This document shows, piece by piece, positions 1 through 5,526 of a stretch of 22,669 bases of DNA; within the stretch, counting starts at the first letter, position 1; each line of letters opens with the position of its first letter. Source of the DNA: Acetobacteraceae bacterium (GTDB lineage: Bacteria; Pseudomonadota; Alphaproteobacteria; Acetobacterales; Acetobacteraceae); the NCBI GenBank assembly GCA_947478535.1, contig CANJXD010000023.1, positions 1 through 22,669 of the forward strand. Reading direction: 5' to 3'. Made by a program: the position numbers and the translations under genes. The notes below the pieces were generated by a model, which did not search any database, was not told the DNA's origin, and was given only the letters and a program-made list of their open reading frames with translations.

Positions 1-1
1 C

Positions 2-517
2 ACCCCCTTCACCACGGCGAATACCGGCCTGGACAACGCCAGCGACAGCGACGCCAACGTCATCACCGGCAAGACGGAGCAGGTCACGCTGGCCTCTGGT
101 GGCGATGACCGCTCGCTCGATGCCGGCGTCTATATCCCGGCCACGATCGGCGACTTCGTCTGGGAAGATGTGAACGGCAACGGCATCCAGGATGGCGGAG
201 AGCTCGGCATCGGCGGCGTGACGGTGCAGTTGCACTGGGGCGGCACCGGCGTGACCAGCACGGTGACCGACAGTGACGGATTCTATCAGTTCACCGGCGT
301 CCGCCCCGGCACCTACAGCCTGATCATCAACGATCCGATCTACAAGCCGACCTTGCCGAACCGGGGTGGTGACGATGCGAAGGACAGTGATTTCCTTCCC
401 TCACCCTCGCCACTCGGCTGGACCAGCAGCTATCCGGTCGCACTGGCGTCATCACCCTGGTGTCCGGTGAGAATGACCAGACGGTCGATGCCGGCTTCGT
501 CGAGCTCGGCGATCTGA
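2..517 (+). CDS. SdrD-like B-domain secreted protein, 5' fragment (partial, upstream of a frameshift)
   Basis: The open frame enters from before the window, so the true start is not visible. It encodes the end of one SdrD-like B domain (motifs SDSDANV, TGKTEQVTL, SLDAGV) and most of a second (IGDFVWEDVNGNGIQDGGE, GVTVQL, DSDGFYQFTGVRPGTYSL, GGDDAKDSD). These are the hallmarks of the CNA-B/SdrD-like Greek-key domains of surface and secreted proteins, whose D-rich GDxVWxDxNGNGxQD motif resembles a calcium site. After about base 391 the translation loses all similarity to the repeat (Pro/Ser/Arg-rich) and stops at TGA 515-517. The matching continuation (TGVITLVSG, TVDAGF) is in the next frame and belongs to the following entry. 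I read the two as one gene interrupted by an indel or a sequencing error. Confidence 0.8.
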   Translation, partial: TPFTTANTGLDNASDSDANVITGKTEQVTLASGGDDRSLDAGVYIPATIGDFVWEDVNGNGIQDGGELGIGGVTVQLHWGGTGVTSTVTDSDGFYQFTGVRPGTYSLIINDPIYKPTLPNRGGDDAKDSDFLPSPSPLGWTSSYPVALASSPWCPVRMTRRSMPASSSSAI

Positions 518-1875
518 CCGGCCGGGTCTGGATCGACCGCGACGGCGATGGCCTGGAGGAAGTGGGGGAGGCATCGCGCCCTGGCGTTGTCGTCACCCTG
601 CTCAACGCCGTTGGCACACCGACCGGCCGCACCACCACCACCGCGCCAGACGGCACCTATCTGTTCGAGAACCTCCAGGAAGGCAGCTACCGCGTCCAGT
701 TCGCCGTCCCCGCCGGCTACAAGCTGACCACCCGTGACCAGGGCGGGGACGACACCATCGACAGCGATCCCAGCCGTTCCACCGGCATCACCTCCGCCAT
801 CTTCGTGCCCCTCGCGCAGGTGACGCGCGATGTCGATGCCGGCATCTACAAGCCGGCGATGCTCGGCGACCGCGTCTGGCACGATCTCAACGGCAATGGC
901 CTGTGGGAATCCGGTGAGAAGGGTATCGGCAGCCTCACCGTCAACCTGCTCGACGGCAGCGGCGCCGTCATCGCCACCACCACCACCGATGCCTGGGGCT
1001 ACTACAAGTTCATCGATCTCGCTCCCGGCCTTTATGGCGTCGAGGTCGAGCCTCCCTCGGGCTACGAATTCTCACCGCGCGACGTCGGCGGCAATGACCT
1101 GATCGACAGCGACGCCCTCGGCAACGGTGTGATCCCGACGGTGATGATCTATTCCGGCGATGTCCGGAACGACCTCGACGCCGGCCTGTTCCAGCGCGCC
1201 TGCCTCGGCGACCGCGTCTGGCTCGACGCCAACGGCAATGGCATCCAGGAAATCGGCGAGACCGGGGCGCGTGGCGTCACCGTGCGGCTGCTCGATGCCA
1301 GCGGTGCCGTGATCGCCACCACGGCGACCGGCGCGACGGGTGCCTACGCCTTCGCCAACCTGCTGCCAGGCACCTATTCCGTGCAGTTCGTGGCACCGGC
1401 CGGCACCGTCTTCACCCAGCCCGATGTCCCCGGCAGCGACGGCACGGACAGTGATGCGAACCTGCTGACGGGCAAGACCCAGCAGGTCACGCTGATCTCC
1501 GGCCAGGTGAACAACTCCCTCGATGCCGGCCTGCTGCGCGCTGCCTCGATCGGCGACCGCGTCTGGGCCGACCGCGACGGCGACGGCCAGCAGGATGGCG
1601 AGGAACCCGGCCTCGCCGGCGTCACTGTCCGCCTGCTCAATGCGGCGGGCGGCGTGATCGCCACCAGGGTCACCGATGGCTCCGGCTTCTACCTGTTCGA
1701 TACGCTGCGCCCCGGCACCTACAGTGTTGAATTCGTCACCCCGTCTGGCCACACCCCAACGCTGCGCGATGTCGGCAGCGACAGCACCGACAGCGACGCC
1801 GGCGTGGGCGGCCGTACCGGTCCGATCACACTGGTCCAGGGCCAGGTCGTCACGACGGTGGATGCCGGCTTCGTG
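2..1875 (+). repeat. Tandem SdrD-like B-domain coding repeats, period about 340-350 bp
   Basis: Five complete copies and one partial copy lie head to tail. The recurring core GGCGACCGCGTCTGG is seen near 866, 1207 and 1552, giving a period of about 340-345 bases, with diverged versions near 148 and 517. Each unit ends in codons for D-A-G-F/L/I/V. The copies differ at many bases, so the array is old rather than freshly amplified. Confidence 0.8.
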
Positions 1876-3462
1876 CCGAATGTCGTTGGCGCCTGTGACC
1901 GTCCGGCCACGCTGCTGACCAATGGCAACGACGCCTTCCCCGGCACCGAGGGCATCGATCACATCGACGGGCTTGGCGGCAACGACAACATCCACGGCCT
2001 GCGCAGCGGAGATTGCCTGCGCGGCAATGACGGCAACGACGTCATCGACGGCCATGAAGGCGATGACAAGATCCAGGGCGATGCCGGGGACGACAACCTG
2101 CACGGCAATGACGGCAACGACGTCATCTACGGCGGCACCGGCAACGACACCATCGAGGCCGGCGAGGGTAATGACTGGGCCGAAGGCGGCAGCGGCGACG
2201 ACAACATGCAGGGCGAAGGCGGCAACGACACGCTGTTCGCCGGCACCGGCAACGACATCGTCGTCGGCAATGGCGGCGACGACATCGTCTTCGGCAATGC
2301 CGGCAATGACCGGGTGGCCGGGCATGATGGCAATGACACGGTCCTCGGTGGCACCGACAATGGCCGGGCCTCCCTCGTCGCCGGCCGCATCACCGGCCTG
2401 GTGATCGGCGATACCATCTCAGGCGATGGCGGCGCCGACCGCTTCATCTGGCAGAAGGGCGACGGCGTCGACCTGCTGCTCGACTTCAACCCAGCCGAGG
2501 GCGACACGCTGACGATCTACGGCTATGGCGGCGTCGCGGCGGTGGAACGCATCGGCGGCCAGGCCGTGCTCTACCTCGGCACCAATGCCGCCATTGTGCT
2601 GAACACCTCCTACCCCGCGACGACGACGGCCGGGCCCTTCCCTGGCATCACCTTCGTCCCGGGCACGCTCACCGCCCCTGGGCTGCCGGCCGAACGCGGC
2701 CCGATCCACGGCACTGGCGGCAATGACTCCCTTGCCGGCACCACGGGGAATGATGTGCTGGACGGCCTGCAGGGCGATGACAGCCTGTCCTCCGGCTGGG
2801 GCAACGACACGCTGCTCGGCGGCGATGGCAATGACACGCTGAGCGGCGGCGAACATGGCGATGTGCTGAATGGCGGCGCCGGGATCGACCTTGCCAGCTA
2901 TGGCTCGGCGCCGGTCGGTGTCGTCGCGTCCCTCGCGGCACCGGCGGGTAATACCGGCTGGGCGGCGGGCGACAGCTACATCCTGGTGGAGAACCTGCAG
3001 GGCTCCGCCTTCGCCGATCTCCTCACCGGCGATGGCGGCGCCAACCGGATCGAGGGCGGGGCGGGGAATGACACGCTCGGCGGTGGCGGCGGCAATGACT
3101 CGCTGCTCGGCGGTGCCGGCGCGGATAGCCTCTCCGGCGGCGCCGGGGCGGATATCTTCTCCTTCGCCAATCTGACCGACAGCGCATCCGGCCAGGCCGA
3201 TACGATCGCCGACTTCTCCTGGATCGAGGCGGACCGCATCAACCTCGCGGCGATCGACGCCAATACCGGCATCGCCGGGGACCAGGCCTTCGCCTTCCTT
3301 GGCACCGGGGCCTTCATCGGGGGCGGCGCCGGCTCGATTCGCTACCAGCAATCTGGTGGCGATACGCTGGTGCTGGTCGATAGCGGCAATGGCGGTGGCG
3401 CGGAGATGACGATCAGGCTTTCCGGCCCGCACGTCCTTCAGGCCAGCGACTTCGTCCTGTAG
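460..3462 (+). CDS. SdrD-like B domain and RTX calcium-binding repeat exoprotein (3' part, type I secretion substrate)
   Basis: This is a 1000-residue reading from GTG 460. The frame itself opens after TGA 388-390, so 460 is only the first possible start and not a convincing one; no Shine-Dalgarno sequence stands out. It holds the end of the B domain begun upstream and four more B domains (about residues 15-475), each with G-D/T-RVW-D-GDG, LxPGxY and DxDAG motifs. A first RTX block of GGxGxDxxx nonapeptides follows (about 490-635), then a beta-rich spacer (GADRFIWQKGDG, residues ~660-745), a second RTX block (~755-900), and a serralysin-type C-terminal module (ADIFSFANL, ADTIADFSW) ending in DFVL. 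RTX repeats fold on Ca2+ outside the cell, and such C-termini usually carry the uncleaved ABC-exporter signal. No enzyme domain is visible, so a matrix or adhesin role is inference. Transporter genes are not in the window. Confidence 0.85.
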   Translation: MSGENDQTVDAGFVELGDLTGRVWIDRDGDGLEEVGEASRPGVVVTLLNAVGTPTGRTTTTAPDGTYLFENLQEGSYRVQFAVPAGYKLTTRDQGGDDTIDSDPSRSTGITSAIFVPLAQVTRDVDAGIYKPAMLGDRVWHDLNGNGLWESGEKGIGSLTVNLLDGSGAVIATTTTDAWGYYKFIDLAPGLYGVEVEPPSGYEFSPRDVGGNDLIDSDALGNGVIPTVMIYSGDVRNDLDAGLFQRACLGDRVWLDANGNGIQEIGETGARGVTVRLLDASGAVIATTATGATGAYAFANLLPGTYSVQFVAPAGTVFTQPDVPGSDGTDSDANLLTGKTQQVTLISGQVNNSLDAGLLRAASIGDRVWADRDGDGQQDGEEPGLAGVTVRLLNAAGGVIATRVTDGSGFYLFDTLRPGTYSVEFVTPSGHTPTLRDVGSDSTDSDAGVGGRTGPITLVQGQVVTTVDAGFVPNVVGACDRPATLLTNGNDAFPGTEGIDHIDGLGGNDNIHGLRSGDCLRGNDGNDVIDGHEGDDKIQGDAGDDNLHGNDGNDVIYGGTGNDTIEAGEGNDWAEGGSGDDNMQGEGGNDTLFAGTGNDIVVGNGGDDIVFGNAGNDRVAGHDGNDTVLGGTDNGRASLVAGRITGLVIGDTISGDGGADRFIWQKGDGVDLLLDFNPAEGDTLTIYGYGGVAAVERIGGQAVLYLGTNAAIVLNTSYPATTTAGPFPGITFVPGTLTAPGLPAERGPIHGTGGNDSLAGTTGNDVLDGLQGDDSLSSGWGNDTLLGGDGNDTLSGGEHGDVLNGGAGIDLASYGSAPVGVVASLAAPAGNTGWAAGDSYILVENLQGSAFADLLTGDGGANRIEGGAGNDTLGGGGGNDSLLGGAGADSLSGGAGADIFSFANLTDSASGQADTIADFSWIEADRINLAAIDANTGIAGDQAFAFLGTGAFIGGGAGSIRYQQSGGDTLVLVDSGNGGGAEMTIRLSGPHVLQASDFVL
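1918..2352 (+). repeat. RTX (hemolysin-type calcium-binding) nonapeptide repeats, block 1
   Basis: 27-base units encode GGxGxDxxx variants, for example NDGNDVIDG, HEGDDKIQG, GTGNDTIEA and GEGNDWAEG. GGCAACGAC and GGCAATGAC recur throughout. Each pair of nonapeptides forms a calcium-binding parallel beta-roll turn in this family. Confidence 0.9.
2710..3160 (+). repeat. RTX nonapeptide repeats, block 2
   Basis: A second set of GGxGxDxxx codons (TGGNDSLAG, TTGNDVLDG, GDGNDTLSG, and later GAGNDTLGG, GGGNDSLLG, GAGADSLSG). A non-repeat stretch near 2890-3020 (LASYGSAPVGV to LQGSAFADLLTG) splits it. That split pattern is common in RTX exoproteins just before the C-terminal secretion module. Confidence 0.88.
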
Positions 3463-3493
3463 GGAAGTCGCCCGAACAGGGCGGCAGGCAGGG

Positions 3494-3516
3494 GTGGTTC
3501 GCTACCAGCGAACCAC
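3494..3516. terminator. Hairpin 1 of a duplicated pair, likely terminator after the RTX gene
   Basis: A perfect 10-bp stem, GTGGTTCGCT (3494-3503) with AGCGAACCAC (3507-3516), around a 3-base loop ACC, followed by TTT on the plus strand. It lies 32 bases after the RTX stop codon. The T tract is short, so intrinsic termination is probable but not certain. Confidence 0.6.
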
Positions 3517-3528
3517 TTTGGGCAGAAC

Positions 3529-3555
3529 TGGTTCGCTACCAGCGAACCACCTTTT
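3529..3555. terminator. Hairpin 2 of a duplicated pair, overlapping the end of the minus-strand gene
   Basis: A 9-bp stem TGGTTCGCT (3529-3537) with AGCGAACCA (3541-3549), the same ACC loop, then CTTTT on the plus strand. It repeats hairpin 1 at a spacing of about 34 bases. The TAG stop of the minus-strand gene (3536-3538) straddles the stem and loop, so this copy also encodes the last residues of that protein. Confidence 0.6.
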
Positions 3556-3943
3556 CCGCCAGGAACAGCGTGGTGATCAGCGTGCCGGCGAAGACCACCA
3601 GGTGCATCCGCACCGCGTCCTTCTTGTAGATCATCGCCGGCGGCGGCGCCGGGTCAGCGGAGGCGGCGAGTGCCGCGAGGCCCCGCGGTTCCGCCGCCGC
3701 GGCCCGCGCGGCCAGCGCCGCTTCCGTTTCTCCCAGCGTCAGGCAGGGGGCAAGATAGGCGAAGCGCTGCGCTGCCTCGCTGGCGGAAACCTGGCTGCCA
3801 TCCCAGATCATCCATTGCCCCAGCGCGCCGTTCCAGCCGATGGGCAGCGGCGCTGCCCCCGCATCATCGCGCCGTGACACCCAATGCCAGGGGCGATTGG
3901 CGTCGGCGGGCTCGCCGGGGCGCTGCGGGTTGGGCCAGGCCAT
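3536..3943 (-). CDS. Hypothetical protein with one C-terminal membrane helix
   Basis: 135 residues, not recognised. The start ATG (3941-3943) has a GAGGAG Shine-Dalgarno sequence 11 bases upstream (CTCCTC at 3955-3960 on the plus strand), which supports it as a real gene. The N-terminal half is Trp- and Pro-rich (residues 1-60, with WNGALGQWMIWDG), followed by an Ala/Glu-rich, probably helical stretch (residues 65-95). Near the C-terminus a hydrophobic segment (about residues 111-128, LVVFAGTLITTLFLA) is preceded by YKKDAVR, predicting a tail-anchored inner-membrane protein with the N-terminus in the cytoplasm. It lies 76 bases downstream of the transporter gene on the same strand and could be co-transcribed with it. 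Its last seven codons lie in or beside the duplicated hairpin. No function can be assigned. Confidence 0.65.
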   Translation of the reverse strand: MAWPNPQRPGEPADANRPWHWVSRRDDAGAAPLPIGWNGALGQWMIWDGSQVSASEAAQRFAYLAPCLTLGETEAALAARAAAAEPRGLAALAASADPAPPPAMIYKKDAVRMHLVVFAGTLITTLFLAEKVVRW

Positions 3944-4019
3944 GGGTGCGGAGTCTCCTCGATTGGAGCGAATCCTAGAACACCCGACCGGCCCCTGGGA
4001 ACGCCCCTCTACCTCTCCC

Positions 4020-4967
4020 CTACCTCACGCCTCTGGCCCGCAACCCCTCATAGATCGGTCGCAGCAGGAACGGGCTGAGGAACAGCGGAAACTGGCAGAA
4101 GGCGAAGAACATCAGGATCGCCGGGTCCGTCGCCGCTGGCAGCACCGCGAGATACAGCGCCATGTTCCGGTTGCCCGAGAGCAGCCCGGCCGAAAGCGCG
4201 ATGCGCGCTCCCGCCACCGGCTGCATCACCATCGCGGTCAGCAGGTTCAGCCCGAAATTGCCGCAAAACGCCAGCGCCACCCCGCCCGCGACCCAGAGCG
4301 GGTCTGCCAGTATCTTCGCCTGCAACCCATCCATCACCCCGAAGCCGTACAGGACCACCAGCAGCACGACGGCGCCATCCACCGCCCGCCCCGTGCGTTC
4401 CAGCCTTGCCTTCCCGGCCAGCCGCCGGATCACCAGCGACAGCACCAGCGGCAGCCCCACCACCAGCGCGAGGCGTGTCATCAGCCCGGACAGGGAAATC
4501 GCCAGGTCGATCCCCAGCAGCCCCAGCGCCAGCGGCGGCGCCGTGAAGGGGATCAGCAGCGTGGACAGCACGGAGGCGACCAGCGCGACCTCTCCATCCA
4601 GCCCCACCAGCCGCGCGAAGGCGGGGGAGGAGGTGGCCGCGCACCCCGTCGCCATGATGACGACCGCCGCCCCCAGCGGCCCATCCAGCCCGACCGCCCG
4701 GGTGATACCGAAGACGATCAGCGGGCAGGCCAGCAGCAGCCAGGCCAGCATCGCGCCCACCAGCAGCGGCCGTCCGAGGTATTCGATGACCCGCGAGAAA
4801 TCGACGCGCAGCAGCACCAGCGTCATCAGGCAGAATACGCCGGGGGAGACGAGGTCCCGCGTGGCGGCGGCCAAGGGGGGATACAGCACGCCGGCGAAGA
4901 TGCCGAAGCCGAGCAATGCGCCGCCATGGCGGGCCGACCATTCGAAGGGGGCGAGGAGCGCGCGCAA
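4020..4967 (-). CDS. BASS-family-like (bile acid:sodium symporter superfamily) transporter
   Basis: 315 residues with about nine or ten hydrophobic segments spread over the whole length, as in the bile acid:Na+ symporter fold. Family-like features are the small-residue segment AAVVIMATGCAATSSPAF in the middle (about residues 100-117) and the late motif SGNRNMALYLAVLP (about 265-278), typical of bacterial sodium-dependent BASS proteins. The substrate cannot be told from sequence; an organic anion co-transported with Na+ would be usual. The start is TTG 4967: an in-frame TAG lies about 50 bases upstream, no ATG or GTG intervenes, and the first membrane helix begins near residue 15. No clear Shine-Dalgarno sequence is visible. 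It is divergent from the pentapeptide-repeat gene with 61 bases between the starts. Confidence 0.8.
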   Translation of the reverse strand: MRALLAPFEWSARHGGALLGFGIFAGVLYPPLAAATRDLVSPGVFCLMTLVLLRVDFSRVIEYLGRPLLVGAMLAWLLLACPLIVFGITRAVGLDGPLGAAVVIMATGCAATSSPAFARLVGLDGEVALVASVLSTLLIPFTAPPLALGLLGIDLAISLSGLMTRLALVVGLPLVLSLVIRRLAGKARLERTGRAVDGAVVLLVVLYGFGVMDGLQAKILADPLWVAGGVALAFCGNFGLNLLTAMVMQPVAGARIALSAGLLSGNRNMALYLAVLPAATDPAILMFFAFCQFPLFLSPFLLRPIYEGLRARGVR

Positions 4968-4993
4968 GGCCCAGTCGGTCCGAGGGGTGGCGG

Positions 4994-5022
4994 TTGGAGT
5001 TGTTCGCGGGGTGTTCTATATC
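4994..5022 (+). promoter_or_regulatory. Candidate sigma-70-type promoter for the pentapeptide-uvrD-prmA operon
   Basis: TTGGAG (4994-4999) and TATATC (5017-5022) are separated by 17 bases in the 61-base gap between divergent genes. A transcript starting about seven bases later would begin at or next to the GTG start codon at 5029, which has no Shine-Dalgarno sequence, so a leaderless mRNA is possible. The prediction is from pattern only. Confidence 0.35.
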
Positions 5023-5028
5023 CGCTGA

Positions 5029-5526
5029 GTGTCCCCCCGTCATCTCCCCCTGCTCATCCTCGCCGCCCTGCTGCTGGCCCTGCCCGCCCAGGCGGCCTGC
5101 ACCTCCCCCGCCGGGCCCGGCGTGGATTGGCGCCGCTGCCTGCTGGATGGGCGGGACCTCACGGGCGCCGACCTCACCCGCGGGCACCTTCGCGATGCCT
5201 CGTTGCAGCGGGCGAAGCTGATGCGGGTGCGGATGGCCGGAGCCGATGCCACCGATGCCCGATTCCTCTCCGCCGACCTCACCGGCGCGGACCTCACGGA
5301 GGCGACGCTGCGGGAGGCGGACTTCACCCGCACCATCCTGCGCGGCGCCATCCTGGTGCGCGCCGATCTGCGCCGCGCCCGGCTGTTCCGCGCCGACCTG
5401 ACGGATGCGGACCTCACGGGCGCTGAGCTCACTGGCGCCGATTTTTCCGGCGCCACCCTGGATGGCGCGCGCTGGACCGATGGGCAGCGCCGCTGCGCGG
5501 TGGGGAGTATCGGCACATGTCAATGA
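5029..5526 (+). CDS. Exported pentapeptide-repeat protein
   Basis: 165 residues from GTG 5029. Residues 1-22 form a signal peptide (hydrophobic core LLILAALLLALPA, cleavage expected after AQA), so the mature protein should be periplasmic. Residues ~40-150 are A(D/N)LxX pentapeptide repeats (DLTGADLT, LREADFTRT, LVRADLRRARLFRADL, LTGAELTGADFSGA), which fold as a right-handed quadrilateral beta-helix. Four cysteines flank the helix, two before it (ACTS, RRCLL) and two at the C-terminus (RRCAV, GTCQ), and could cap it with disulfides. The partner is unknown; DNA-gyrase mimicry as in Qnr/MfpA is unlikely for an exported protein. The stop codon TGA 5524-5526 lies inside the helicase gene, an overlap of 10 bases, so the two are translationally coupled. 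A lipobox is not convincing because Gln sits at -3. Confidence 0.82.
   Translation: MSPRHLPLLILAALLLALPAQAACTSPAGPGVDWRRCLLDGRDLTGADLTRGHLRDASLQRAKLMRVRMAGADATDARFLSADLTGADLTEATLREADFTRTILRGAILVRADLRRARLFRADLTDADLTGAELTGADFSGATLDGARWTDGQRRCAVGSIGTCQ

Noticed and set aside
391..441. Programmed -1 ribosomal frameshifting in the exoprotein gene
   Set aside because: No true X-XXY-YYZ heptamer or evident downstream structure is present, and extra non-homologous bases sit at the break.
1918..3160. Regular 27-bp repeats considered as a possible CRISPR-like array
   Set aside because: The repeats are in frame and encode GGxGxDxxx. There are no unique spacers and no cas genes.
3840..5426. A 528-codon plus-strand frame opposite the BASS-like transporter
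   Set aside because: Its composition (Gln, Arg, His, Pro) is that of a shadow, while the opposite strand has about ten membrane helices and the SGNRNMALYL motif.
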